In this document: piece by piece, positions 7,925 through 16,994 of the stretch
Position numbering within the stretch: position 1 is the stretch's first letter
Layout of the letters: every line of letters starts with the position of its first letter
Assembly: GCF_003610895.1 (NCBI RefSeq)
Contig: NZ_MCAS01000069.1
Coordinates: forward strand, 124,001 to 188,000
From: Paraburkholderia fungorum
GTDB lineage: Bacteria > Pseudomonadota > Gammaproteobacteria > Burkholderiales > Burkholderiaceae
Reading direction: 5' to 3'
DNA length: 64,000 nucleotides
Position numbers and translations under genes: made by a program
Notes under the pieces: model-generated
Database searches by the model: none
The model's input: the letters and a program-made list of their open reading frames with translations, nothing else
Told to the model about the DNA's origin: nothing

Positions 7925-9658
7925 CTAGCTCTTCTCGTCAAGCCGTTCCTCTTTGTAACGGCTCTCCATTTCATGCAGGCGGGCATCGACGGTTGCGAGA
8001 TCGTAGTAGCCGATTTCCTTCATGTCCCGCGCTTCCTTCAATTGCCGGATGGCCGACGGCCAGGCCCCTTCGAGGGCGAATTTCTCGGCCAGTGCCCGAT
8101 GCCGCGTCAACGTATCGCCACTGCCGGCACTGGCCTGCGCGAGATACATCCACCACGCAGGCTGATCGGGTTGCACGCGCGTTTCCTGCAAAGCCAGCGC
8201 CTGCGCGTCGGCAAATCGCTTCAAGGTCAGCAAGGTCTGGATATGCATGTCGATCGCGGCGTTCGACTGCGGCCAGCGCTTCTGCGCGAATTCGGCAAGA
8301 CGCACCGCATCGTCATTACGCCCCGCGCGGCGCGCGATGTCGGCCGCCAGCACATCGAGACTCGGCGAGCTGCGCATGAGTTCGCCCATGCCACCTTCAC
8401 CGCCCTCACCGCGCTCCCCGGCTGCAAACGCCGTGCGCGACGCAGCCAGCGACGCCACCGCATCGTCGTAACGTTCGAGCAGCATCTGCCCATAGGCAAT
8501 CCCGTACCAGTTGGCGGCCACGTTCACCGCCGTGCGGTCCTCGATTTCGGAGCGCAGACGCGAAATCTCATCGGCGTATTCGCTGCGCGAGCGGTCCTGC
8601 AGCAAGCGCGCCCGTGCGCGCACAAAACCATATTCGGACGTCTGATGCGGTTGCCGGTAAGGCGCGCGGCGCGCACGGTCCTCCATGTCCGCAATCCGTT
8701 CGCCAGTCAGCGGATGCGTGCGAGCGTAGGCCGGGATACCCGTGTCGCTCATGGCCGCGCGATCGAGACGGCCGAAAAACGTCGTCATCGCGTAGGGGTC
8801 GTAGCCGGCGCCCGCCAGCAGCAAAAAGCCGACGCGATCCGCTTCATGCTCGGCGGAGCGTGAGAAGCGCAACTGGTTGTCGACCGCATAAGCCTGCCCG
8901 CCAATCGCGATCGCGCTGCCGAGGTCGCCGCTGTGCGCGAGCACGCCCGCCAGGATGCCGAACAGCAAGCCGGCGAGCGCAGCATAGGAGCTGCGCTCGC
9001 CGGTGGTGATCATCCGCGAAATGTGCCGCTGCAGGACGTGCCCCATCTCGTGACCGAGCACGGAGGCGAGTTCGGACTCGGTTTGCGTCGTCACGATCAA
9101 ACCCGTGTTCACGCCAATAAAACCACCCGGCAACGAGAACGCGTTGATCTGCGCGTCGCGGACCGCGAACAGCTCGAAGGCCGGACGATAGCCGCCGATG
9201 TATAGCGCGCTCGCGGCCGCCGAAAGTTTTGCCGCGACCGAGTTCAGGTAGTCGCGCACCAGCCAGTCGTCGAGATAGTCGGGGTCGCGGCGCAGCTCGC
9301 GCATCACGCGCTCGCCGAGCTTGCGCTCGGCTTGTGGCGTCAATGAGCCGGAACCGCCGTTGCCGAGGTCGGGCAGTTGCTGCGTGACGATCGGCGCGCG
9401 CCAGCCGGTGGCCGCGCCGCTATTGCCGGAGAAGCGGCTCTGCGCGCCGCCATACACGCCGAATACGCCTTGGGCGATGTCGGGCGGCACGATAGGATCG
9501 GCGAAAGTCTCGACCGGACCGCTCACCAACGGCGGTTCTGCCGACTGCGTGTTGAGCGCGAGGTTCGTGTCGGACGTAGTGCGCGATTGCGCAAACGCGC
9601 CCGACGGAACCGCGAGCGTGACGGACAACAGCACCACAAGAAACGGTTTCGAACGCAT
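7925..9658 (-). CDS. Periplasmic M48 metalloprotease with TPR tail (BepA-like)
   Basis: A 577-residue exported protease. The ATG at 9658 gives a signal peptide (MRSKPFLVVLLSVTLAVPSG, cleavage likely after AFA). The zinc-binding HEMGH lies at about residues 203-207 and the third ligand in the downstream RSAEHEADRVGF. The C-terminal third is helical and TPR-like. The E. coli homologue BepA supervises outer-membrane protein and LPS-transport assembly; the same role is inferred. It is divergent from moaC. Confidence 0.9.
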   Translation of the reverse strand: MRSKPFLVVLLSVTLAVPSGAFAQSRTTSDTNLALNTQSAEPPLVSGPVETFADPIVPPDIAQGVFGVYGGAQSRFSGNSGAATGWRAPIVTQQLPDLGNGGSGSLTPQAERKLGERVMRELRRDPDYLDDWLVRDYLNSVAAKLSAAASALYIGGYRPAFELFAVRDAQINAFSLPGGFIGVNTGLIVTTQTESELASVLGHEMGHVLQRHISRMITTGERSSYAALAGLLFGILAGVLAHSGDLGSAIAIGGQAYAVDNQLRFSRSAEHEADRVGFLLLAGAGYDPYAMTTFFGRLDRAAMSDTGIPAYARTHPLTGERIADMEDRARRAPYRQPHQTSEYGFVRARARLLQDRSRSEYADEISRLRSEIEDRTAVNVAANWYGIAYGQMLLERYDDAVASLAASRTAFAAGERGEGGEGGMGELMRSSPSLDVLAADIARRAGRNDDAVRLAEFAQKRWPQSNAAIDMHIQTLLTLKRFADAQALALQETRVQPDQPAWWMYLAQASAGSGDTLTRHRALAEKFALEGAWPSAIRQLKEARDMKEIGYYDLATVDARLHEMESRYKEERLDEKS

Positions 9659-9792
9659 TGCGAGGTCGATATGACGAAGTCGAAAAGCGACGCCCGCCAC
9701 TCGGACTAAGATAGCAGGCACAGGGTAATTGTAATCATCCCGGCCCGCCCGACCACACTGCTATGATAGGCGCCCTCTGAAGGAGCCCAACC

Positions 9793-10269
9793 ATGCCTGA
9801 ACTCACTCACTTCGACGCCGCCGGCCAGGCGCATATGGTGGACGTCGGCGGCAAGCAGGAGACCAAACGCATTGCGGTTGCGCGTGGCTCGATTCGCATG
9901 CTGCCGGAAACCTTCGCGCTGATCCGTGACGGCAACGCCAAGAAGGGCGACGTGATCGGCATCGCACGCATCGCCGCGATTCAAGGTTCGAAGCGCACCG
10001 CCGACCTGATTCCGCTGTGTCATCCGCTCGCGCTCACACGCGTCAAAGTGGACTTCGATCTCGACGAAAAACTACCCGGCGTGCATTGCACGGTGCAAGT
10101 GGAGACGTTGGGGCGTACAGGCGTGGAAATGGAAGCGCTAACCGCCGTGCAGGTCGGACTGCTGACGGTGTACGACATGTGCAAGGCGGTGGATCGCGGG
10201 ATGACGATCACCGATGTGCGCGTGCTGGAGAAGCACGGCGGGAAATCGGGGGATTGGGTGGCGGGTTGA
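9793..10269 (+). CDS. moaC: Cyclic pyranopterin monophosphate synthase
   Basis: Converts 3',8-cyclo-dihydro-GTP to cyclic pyranopterin monophosphate in molybdenum cofactor synthesis. The 158-residue protein has the normal length. LTHFDAAGQAHMVDVGGK, LIPLCHPLALTRV and VEMEALTAVQVGLLTVYDMC carry the conserved residues, including the KAVDRGM lysine. A strong AAGGAG Shine-Dalgarno precedes the ATG at 9793. No other moa gene is adjacent. Confidence 0.97.
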   Translation: MPELTHFDAAGQAHMVDVGGKQETKRIAVARGSIRMLPETFALIRDGNAKKGDVIGIARIAAIQGSKRTADLIPLCHPLALTRVKVDFDLDEKLPGVHCTVQVETLGRTGVEMEALTAVQVGLLTVYDMCKAVDRGMTITDVRVLEKHGGKSGDWVAG

Positions 10270-10373
10270 CGACGGCTAAGGTCATCGCCCCGCTTCACCT
10301 CTGAAGTTCAAGTTACGGGTATGGCCGCGACCACGGCTACGGCTACGGCACGGCTACAAAACGGCAGCGCGGC

Positions 10374-12158
10374 TCAATCGTCGTCGCTGTCATCGTCCTG
10401 ATTGATGTCGGCAGGCGGCATCCCGTAGCGCTTCATCAGTTCCGCCTTGAAACCGGTCAGCGTCTTCTGCTCGTCGCACAGCTCGTACACATAGGCCAAC
10501 TGCGACGGCCAGTCCTTCAATTCCTGAGCAAAGATCTTCAGGCGCTCGACAGTGTCGAATGCGCCCGCCGTATCACCGCTCAGTGCCTGCAGCACGGCAT
10601 ACCGGCGCAATACGGTTTCACCCGGCAATAGCGCGATCGCCTGCTTATGTGCGGCGAGCTTGTATTGCAGATTCATCGAATTCATCGGCTCCAACGTCGC
10701 CATGCCGTACTCGCCCCACGCCCGGAACAGGAACGACGGATCCGCGCGGTACTGTTCAGCCGGACGCGAACCGTAATACAGCACCTCGGCGCGTGCGTAG
10801 TCGCGATACACCGGATACAACGCGGCCAGCCCGCCGAACACGACCACGACAAACGCACCGAAGGACAGGCGCCCAGGCACGAGGCGCAACGGCCGTGTCT
10901 CGAGCAAGCCGAACACGAACATGGCCGGCAGCAGGAAGAACATGTACTGCTGCGGATACTCGACCAGCGCATGCATGACCAGCACGCCGATCAACGCGAT
11001 ACCGAACACGCGCGCGGCACTCTGCGGCGCGCGAACCACGCGCACGAGCCATGTAATCAGGCCGAACAGCACGATCCCAAGACCGATCAGACCGGTTTTC
11101 GCGAGCAGGTCGATGAAGATGTCGTGCGAATTATTGGCAATCTCGACCCCGCCCAACGACCTCACATACTCGAACTGATAGCTCGGAAACTCGCCCCAGC
11201 CGACACCCAGCAGCGGATGCGTCTTGAACATCGTCCAGCCGTATTTCCAGAGTGCGAGACGTGGCGCGATCTGGCCAGCGTCCTTGAAGCGCTCGGCCGC
11301 CGACTGCGCAAGCTCCAGGTGATAGTGCAAATTGGCCCAGCGGATCAGCGCATTGACGACGAAGAACAGCACTGCCAGCGCGATCGGAATCAGCCATTCG
11401 CGATTACTGCGACGCAGAAGCGGCTGGCTGCGCGTCTGCGCGAGAGCCATCCAGAAACCGGCCACCACGATCACGCCCATTTGCAGCCAGGGGCCGCGCG
11501 ACACGGTCAGCGCGAGACCAACGGCAAAAATCGTCGACACAAGCAGCCAGATACTGATGGCAATGCGGCGTGTCTGCACGAGGAACAGCGCACTCGCCAT
11601 CGCGAACGCGATATAGGTGGCGAGGTGATTCGCCTGCGCCATGTTGCCGAACGGCCGGCGATCGATGGTCACGTTATAGGCGACGACCAGCGGCGACACG
11701 CGCGTTTCGAGGTGAAACAGCTGGATCACCTGACAGAACACTGCAAACAGGCCGCCGACAATCAACGCTCCGGCAGCCCAGCGCAGTACTGTCTCATTCA
11801 GCTTGATGCGCGTGAAACCGTAGCCGGCGTGCGTGGCCATCAACGCCGCAAGCAGGTAAGCGCCGCCCAGCCAGTTCATCGACGGCTGCGAGACCGGCAG
11901 CAGCACCGACTGCGCCACCAGCACCAGGCCGAACAGTAACGGCACCAGTGCGACAACCGGCGACGCGAAGCTCACGCCTGGCCTCGCCGTCCACACCAGC
12001 AGTACGACACCGGCGCCCGTCAGCAGATACAGTGCGAGCGCCGTGAATTCAGCGTAGAAGGTCGGAATCGGATAGGTATGGCCGACGACTGCATAAGGCA
12101 GCACCAACGCAAGAGCCAACAGGATGAGAGACAGGTAGCGCGCAAATGGGGTGGGCAT
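10374..12158 (-). CDS. PglL/PilO-family O-oligosaccharyltransferase (Wzy-like membrane enzyme)
   Basis: A 594-residue inner-membrane protein with about 11-12 hydrophobic segments. A large periplasmic loop holds HPLLGVGWGEFPSYQFEY and NSHDIFIDLLAKTGLIGL, the Wzy_C signature shared by O-antigen ligases and PglL-type enzymes. A C-terminal soluble region with AHKQAIALLPGETVL fits the Wzy_C_2 domain of pilin or general O-oligosaccharyltransferases. Such enzymes move lipid-linked glycan to serine or threonine in the periplasm. It lies 135 bp downstream of a type IV pilin gene on the same strand, pointing to pilin as substrate (inference). Confidence 0.85.
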   Translation of the reverse strand: MPTPFARYLSLILLALALVLPYAVVGHTYPIPTFYAEFTALALYLLTGAGVVLLVWTARPGVSFASPVVALVPLLFGLVLVAQSVLLPVSQPSMNWLGGAYLLAALMATHAGYGFTRIKLNETVLRWAAGALIVGGLFAVFCQVIQLFHLETRVSPLVVAYNVTIDRRPFGNMAQANHLATYIAFAMASALFLVQTRRIAISIWLLVSTIFAVGLALTVSRGPWLQMGVIVVAGFWMALAQTRSQPLLRRSNREWLIPIALAVLFFVVNALIRWANLHYHLELAQSAAERFKDAGQIAPRLALWKYGWTMFKTHPLLGVGWGEFPSYQFEYVRSLGGVEIANNSHDIFIDLLAKTGLIGLGIVLFGLITWLVRVVRAPQSAARVFGIALIGVLVMHALVEYPQQYMFFLLPAMFVFGLLETRPLRLVPGRLSFGAFVVVVFGGLAALYPVYRDYARAEVLYYGSRPAEQYRADPSFLFRAWGEYGMATLEPMNSMNLQYKLAAHKQAIALLPGETVLRRYAVLQALSGDTAGAFDTVERLKIFAQELKDWPSQLAYVYELCDEQKTLTGFKAELMKRYGMPPADINQDDDSDDD

Positions 12159-12293
12159 CGAGTAACCGGTGGGCGTCAGCAACCGGCGCACTATACAAAA
12201 AAATTCTCGTGCTGTGCGCCGGCCGGGCTGAAATATCCCGAAAATCAGTGTTTTACGTTCGGATAACAACTCCCCGATCGCCCACCCAATTGC

Positions 12294-12917
12294 TTAGGAG
12301 CGGCACTCCGGCGGTGCAAGATTGGACGGCAAGGACGGCGCATCGACAGGTGTGGGCCCAGCGCCTGGCGCCGGCAACGAGGAGGCCGTTTTACCGCCGG
12401 TGAAACACTCCCAGGTCACCGCCCCCGCCTGCACCACGCCCTTGCTCAACGCGATCCGGGCAGTCGGCGCGTCGGCGTTGTCCGGCACCGAGGGCACGAG
12501 CGTCAGCGTGTTCGAACCGGCGGGCGCGACGCGTGCCGTGAAGGCGACGGTGATCTGACCGGTGTCGTCGTCGACATGAACGGATTCGACGTTGCGTGTG
12601 GCAGGCGGCGACGCGTAACCGCCGCCGAACGCATTGCCACTGGCCGCGTTTTCGGACACCGCGAGGCGCGCGGATGAGGCGAGCGAGAGTCCCTCCCCCA
12701 CGCGGCTGCGGGCCAGATAGTCCTGATACGCAGGAATCGCATAGGCCGCGATGACGCCAACAATCGCGAGCACGATCATCAGTTCGATCAGCGTGAAGCC
12801 AGAACGGAAGCAGCGGCACGCGCGTGCGAGCGGCGCGCTCCAGCGCGCTCGTTCGAACGCGCGCCGCGGGGACAGCGTGGACTGTGAATAAGGGGAGTAC
12901 GGCAAAGTAACGATCAT
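12294..12917 (-). CDS. Type IV pilin (PilA-like) with long leader and C-terminal serine
   Basis: The prepilin motif G|FTLIELMIVLAIVGVIAA is present with Glu5 of the mature form, followed by YAIPAYQDYLARSRVGEG. The ATG at 12917 has a good AGGAG Shine-Dalgarno and gives 207 residues. The leader before the cleavage site is 40 residues, far longer than usual, and no in-frame ATG, GTG or TTG lies closer. Cys in VTWECFTGG and Cys in PPECRS would close a C-terminal disulfide loop rich in Pro, Ser and Ala; the final residue is serine. The adjacent oligosaccharyltransferase suggests glycosylation. Confidence 0.85.
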   Translation of the reverse strand: MIVTLPYSPYSQSTLSPRRAFERARWSAPLARACRCFRSGFTLIELMIVLAIVGVIAAYAIPAYQDYLARSRVGEGLSLASSARLAVSENAASGNAFGGGYASPPATRNVESVHVDDDTGQITVAFTARVAPAGSNTLTLVPSVPDNADAPTARIALSKGVVQAGAVTWECFTGGKTASSLPAPGAGPTPVDAPSLPSNLAPPECRS

Positions 12918-12935
12918 CGGCAGGCTCCTGAAACG

Positions 12936-12975
12936 AAAAACGCCTGCCCCTCGAATCGGGGACAGGCGTTTCAAT
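12936..12975 (-). terminator. Rho-independent terminator between terC and the pilin gene
   Basis: On the minus strand, AAACGCCTG pairs with CAGGCGTTT around an inner CCCC/GGGG stem, and the hairpin runs into GTTTTTCG. It lies 77 bp after the terC stop and just upstream of the pilin Shine-Dalgarno, so it should end terC transcripts. It also sits in what may be the pilin leader. Confidence 0.7.
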
Positions 12976-13051
12976 CGTAGCCAGCAGCGCTCGTTCCACA
13001 CAGTCAGCCAGATGGCTAACGTTGCGCTAGCGTCGTGCCATGGTTCGGTGA

Positions 13052-13756
13052 TCAGGCGGCCGCACGCTTCGCGTTGCGGCGCTTGAGCAGATAACCGAGG
13101 ATCACGACGAACAGCGCGCCGGCAATGCTCATGCCGTACTCAGCCACCGGCGTATCGAGGATCGGCCAACGGTCGCCGGCCGGATCGTTGATGATCAGGC
13201 CACCGGCGATCCAGCCGAGCAGCGCGGCGCCGAGCGTGATGACGATCGGAAAACGGTCGAGCAGTTTCAGCACCAGCTGGCTGCCCCACACGATCAGCGG
13301 AATACTCACCAGCAGCCCGAAAATCACCAGCGCGAGACGGTGCTCAGGGTCTGCCGCCTCAGCCGCGCCCGCGATCGCGATCACGTTGTCGAGACTCATC
13401 ACCGCATCCGCGATGATGATGGTCTTGATTGCCGAGATGAGCTTGTCGGCCGGCTTCACGTTCTCGTGGGCATCATGCGCGGGCGCCATCAGGCGTACAC
13501 CGATCCACAGCAGCAGCAGGCCACCCGCGAATTTCAGCAACGGCACGTCGAGCAGCGCAACCGCGAACGCGATCAGCGCCACGCGCAGCACAATCGCGCC
13601 GGCGGTGCCCCACAGCACGCCCTTGGTACGCTGCGCCGGCGGCAGATTGCGGCAGGCAAGCGCGATCACAACGGCGTTATCGCCACCCAGCAGGATGTCG
13701 ATGACGATGATCTGGATGACTGCGCCCCAATGGAGGGTGGCGAAGAACTCGAGCAT
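13052..13756 (-). CDS. TerC family integral membrane protein (YjbE-like)
   Basis: A 234-residue membrane protein with about seven hydrophobic segments. VIDILLGGDNAVVIALACRNL and the repeated ADAVMSLDNVIAIAGAAEAA carry the GDN and SLDN acidic motifs typical of TerC. Family members are linked to metal (especially Mn2+) export and metalation of exported proteins; the substrate here is inferred. I saw no yybP-ykoY riboswitch in the short upstream region. Flanked by terminators on both sides, it is probably monocistronic. Confidence 0.88.
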   Translation of the reverse strand: MLEFFATLHWGAVIQIIVIDILLGGDNAVVIALACRNLPPAQRTKGVLWGTAGAIVLRVALIAFAVALLDVPLLKFAGGLLLLWIGVRLMAPAHDAHENVKPADKLISAIKTIIIADAVMSLDNVIAIAGAAEAADPEHRLALVIFGLLVSIPLIVWGSQLVLKLLDRFPIVITLGAALLGWIAGGLIINDPAGDRWPILDTPVAEYGMSIAGALFVVILGYLLKRRNAKRAAA

Positions 13757-13794
13757 GAGAGGAAGAATAAGAAGGAATCGGACGCGCAGCCAAC

Positions 13795-13830
13795 AAAAAA
13801 GCGGGGGAGTTGAAAACTCCCCCGCTTTTT
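13795..13830 (-). terminator. Strong bidirectional terminator downstream of sucD
   Basis: A perfect 11-bp stem, GCGGGGGAGTT and AACTCCCCCGC, with a three-base loop. It is flanked by six As on one side and five Ts on the other. It lies 73 bp past the sucD stop and should end the sucCD transcript. Confidence 0.9.
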
Positions 13831-13902
13831 AGGACTGCACGCTTACGAAAGGGTTTCGTAAGCGTATCAAAAAATGCGCTGTACGAGCCGCAAATTTCGT
13901 TT

Positions 13903-14784
13903 TTACAGCATCGCCTTCAGAAGACGCGCCATTTCCGACGGGTTCTTCGTGACCTTGATGCCGCAAGCGTCCATGATTTCCAGCTTGGCTTCAGCCGTGT
14001 CCGCACCGCCCGAGATCAGCGCGCCGGCGTGGCCCATGCGCTTGCCCGGAGGCGCCGTGACACCGGCGATAAAGCCAACCACCGGCTTCTTCATGTTGTC
14101 CTTGATCCACTCAGCAGCATTCGCCTCGTCCGGACCACCGATTTCGCCGATCATGATGACGGCGTCCGTTTCCGGATCGTCGTTGAACATCTTCATCACG
14201 TCGATGTGCTTCAGACCGTTGATCGGGTCGCCGCCGATACCGACTGCCGACGATTGGCCGAGACCGATCGCCGTCAATTGACCGACTGCTTCATACGTCA
14301 GCGTGCCCGAACGCGACACGACGCCGATACGGCCCTTGCGGTGGATGTGACCCGGCATGATGCCGATCTTCAGTTCGTCCGGCGTGATCGTGCCCGGGCA
14401 GTTCGGTCCGAGCAGCAGCGTCTTGCTGTTCTTTGCGCGCATGCGTGCCTTGAGCTCAATCATGTCACGGACAGGAATGCCTTCCGTGATACAGATTGCG
14501 AGATCCAGGTCAGCTTCGACGGCTTCCCAGATCGCAGCAGCAGCGCCTGCCGGCGGAACGTAAATCACCGACACGGTCGCGCCCGTTTCAGCCTTGGCTT
14601 CAGCGACGCTAGCGTAGATAGGAATGCCTTCGAAATCTTCGCCGGCCTTCTTCGGGTTCACGCCTGCAACGTACGCTTCGCGGCCGTTTGCATATTCACG
14701 GCAAGCACGCGTATGGAACTGACCGGTCTTGCCGGTAATGCCCTGCGTGATGACCTTGGTGTCTTTGTTAATCAGAATCGACAT
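13903..14784 (-). CDS. sucD: Succinyl-CoA synthetase (ADP-forming) alpha subunit
   Basis: TCA cycle enzyme subunit (succinyl-CoA + ADP + Pi to succinate + ATP). The 293-residue product begins MSILINKDTKVITQGITGK, the CoA-binding Rossmann N-terminus. It contains GGDPINGLKHIDVMK, and the predicted phosphohistidine is in GKRMGHAGALISGG. It lies 116 bp downstream of sucC on the same strand and forms the alpha2beta2 complex with it. Length and motifs are complete. Confidence 0.97.
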   Translation of the reverse strand: MSILINKDTKVITQGITGKTGQFHTRACREYANGREAYVAGVNPKKAGEDFEGIPIYASVAEAKAETGATVSVIYVPPAGAAAAIWEAVEADLDLAICITEGIPVRDMIELKARMRAKNSKTLLLGPNCPGTITPDELKIGIMPGHIHRKGRIGVVSRSGTLTYEAVGQLTAIGLGQSSAVGIGGDPINGLKHIDVMKMFNDDPETDAVIMIGEIGGPDEANAAEWIKDNMKKPVVGFIAGVTAPPGKRMGHAGALISGGADTAEAKLEIMDACGIKVTKNPSEMARLLKAML

Positions 14785-14900
14785 GTATTGACCTCTGTTC
14801 GTTTGGCGTCATGCGGTGGCGCCGCGAGGCGGAATGTTCTCGCCCGCGTCGCTTGCACGGCGCCATTCGTAATCCTGGTAAACGCGCTTGGGGTTTTGGC

Positions 14901-16070
14901 TTACGCCTTGCCCGCAGCGGCCGCGACGACCTTCTGAGCCGCTTCTTCCATGCTGTCTGCCGCAATGATCGGCAGGCCGGATTCAGCGAGCATCTTCTTG
15001 CCCAGGTCTTCGTTCGTGCCCTTCATGCGCACCACGAGCGGCACCTTCAGCGACACGGCCTTCGACGCAGCGATCACGCCTTCCGCGATCACGTCGCAGC
15101 GCATGATGCCGCCGAAGATGTTCACGAGAATCGCGGTCAGGTTCGGGTTCTTCAGCATGATCTTGAACGCTTCCGTGACCTTCTCGGTCGTGGCGCCACC
15201 GCCCACGTCCAGGAAGTTCGCCGGTTCGCCGCCGAACAGCTTGATGGTGTCCATCGTTGCCATTGCGAGGCCAGCGCCGTTCACGAGGCAGCCGATGTTG
15301 CCGTCGAGCGAGATGTAGGCGAGGTCGAACTTCGATGCTTCGACTTCAGCCGGATCTTCTTCGTCCAGATCGCGATACGCGACGATTTCCGGGTGACGGA
15401 ACAGTGCGTTCGAATCGAAGTTGAACTTGGCGTCCAGCGCGATGACCTTGCCGTCGCCGGTCAGGATCAGCGGGTTGATTTCGGCCAGCGATGCGTCGGT
15501 TTCCCAGAATGCCTTGTACAGGCCTTGCAGGATCGCGCGTGCTTGCGGCAGCGAAGCGGCGGGTACGCCGATCTTCGTTGCGAGCTCGTCGGCTTCGGCG
15601 TCTTTCAGACCGGTCGACGGGTCGACAGCGATCTTGTGGATCAGCTCAGGCGTCTTTTCCGCGACTTCTTCGACGTCCATGCCGCCTTCGCTCGATGCCA
15701 TCACGACGATCTTCTGCGAAACGCGATCGATCACGAGACCGACATACAGTTCCTTCTTGATGTCAGCGCCTTCTTCGATCAGCAGGCGATTCACCTTCTG
15801 GCCTTCCGGACCGGTCTGGTGCGTGACGAGCTGCATGCCGAGGATCTGGTTCGAGTATTCACGAACCTGTTCCAGCGACTTGGCGACCTTCACGCCGCCG
15901 CCCTTGCCACGGCCACCCGCGTGGATCTGAGCCTTCACGACCCATACCGGGCCGCCGAGCTCTTCCGCGGCCTTGACCGCATCATCCACCGAGAAGACCG
16001 GCTTGCCGCGCGGTACCGCGACGCCGAATTTCCGCAGGATTTCCTTACCCTGGTACTCGTGAATCTTCAT
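14901..16070 (-). CDS. sucC: Succinyl-CoA synthetase (ADP-forming) beta subunit
   Basis: A 389-residue ATP-grasp subunit starting MKIHEYQGKEILRKFGVAVP. It contains KAQIHAGGRGKGGGVKV for nucleotide binding, EINPLILTGDGKVIALDAK for Mg2+, and the C-terminal ligase motif VNIFGGIMRCDVIAEG. The start codon overlaps the stop of the upstream DUF2889 gene (ATGA), so the subunit appears translationally coupled to it. sucD follows. Confidence 0.97.
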   Translation of the reverse strand: MKIHEYQGKEILRKFGVAVPRGKPVFSVDDAVKAAEELGGPVWVVKAQIHAGGRGKGGGVKVAKSLEQVREYSNQILGMQLVTHQTGPEGQKVNRLLIEEGADIKKELYVGLVIDRVSQKIVVMASSEGGMDVEEVAEKTPELIHKIAVDPSTGLKDAEADELATKIGVPAASLPQARAILQGLYKAFWETDASLAEINPLILTGDGKVIALDAKFNFDSNALFRHPEIVAYRDLDEEDPAEVEASKFDLAYISLDGNIGCLVNGAGLAMATMDTIKLFGGEPANFLDVGGGATTEKVTEAFKIMLKNPNLTAILVNIFGGIMRCDVIAEGVIAASKAVSLKVPLVVRMKGTNEDLGKKMLAESGLPIIAADSMEEAAQKVVAAAAGKA

Positions 16071-16804
16071 GCGTGATTCCCTTCAGTCTGAGAGTTGGAT
16101 TGAACATCGTTTCCGCTGCCGTTCATGCCGGACGCGTTGCCGCCCTCACCTGTCTGGCGGGCTGCCGCGTTGCCTGACGATGCCGTGCGATCCGCTGTAT
16201 ACGGAGCGCGGCCATACCAGCGCGGATAAAACTGCTGCACCGCCTCGCCGTCGAAACGCAGCGCGTGGCAGCGTCCCAGCTGGAATGGCGGTTTGTCGTT
16301 GGAATGCTCGTCTGTACTTTGTGACGAGTCGTTCCCTGAACTCGTCGCCGCGCCCGGCGTGCCGCCATTGGTGTTCCACACGTCGCCGGCGAACGCCTGG
16401 ATTGCGGCGGTCGGCAAAAGCGCGCACAACTCGGTGAGATGCGTGCAGCCAGCCGTGCCGGCCAGCAAACGGGCAGCATCGCGACGGAAGTTGTTGAACA
16501 GATTGAGCCCGATGAGGGCACGGTAGGCGGGATTGCTGGCCTGGCACAACCCTGGATAGGGCACCCAGTCGGACGACGCTTCGGCGTCGACGACATTGAG
16601 CTTGCGATCGATGGTGATGCGAAGCCAGAGTTCATGGATCGGCTGACCATTGGGCCGGACGCCCGACGCAAGCACCACATCGCGCGGCTTTTCGTCGGTC
16701 AAGCACGCTTCCACATCCCACAGGCCATCGGCTCGCTCATAGGCTTCCGCCCTGATTGCGCGGCGATGGCGCAACTGACGGGACACTGGTGGAGAGAGCG
16801 GCAT
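16067..16804 (-). CDS. DUF2889 domain protein, coupled to sucC
   Basis: A 245-residue protein whose N-terminal two thirds match DUF2889: RRAIRAEAYERADGLWDVEA, the HELWLRITIDRKLNVVDAEA stretch and the Cys/His-containing GTAGCTHLTELCALLPTAA. The C-terminal 50 residues are low-complexity (Ser, Asn, Gly). Function is unknown. The family is found beside sucCD in Burkholderiaceae, and here the TGA overlaps the sucC ATG. No signal peptide is seen. Confidence 0.85.
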   Translation of the reverse strand: MPLSPPVSRQLRHRRAIRAEAYERADGLWDVEACLTDEKPRDVVLASGVRPNGQPIHELWLRITIDRKLNVVDAEASSDWVPYPGLCQASNPAYRALIGLNLFNNFRRDAARLLAGTAGCTHLTELCALLPTAAIQAFAGDVWNTNGGTPGAATSSGNDSSQSTDEHSNDKPPFQLGRCHALRFDGEAVQQFYPRWYGRAPYTADRTASSGNAAARQTGEGGNASGMNGSGNDVQSNSQTEGNHA

Positions 16805-16994
16805 GCGGAAAGGAAAGGCTGGATTGGAAAACCCCCGAATTTTAGCATACTGGGTATTTGAGACAGTCCGGAATGCGCAGGGCCGCCCGGCGGGCCGGGG
16901 CGCGCGGCAGACGCTATCTCAAAGTGGGGGCGCGGGGGAGAAGCGCAGGGGGTTTTCGCGCCGGGACCGGTGCGGCGCCGGGCTAATCGCCGCT

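Noticed and set aside
13052..13830. Manganese (yybP-ykoY) riboswitch before terC
   Set aside because: Only about 40 bp lie between terC and the sucD terminator; conserved blocks of that riboswitch are absent.
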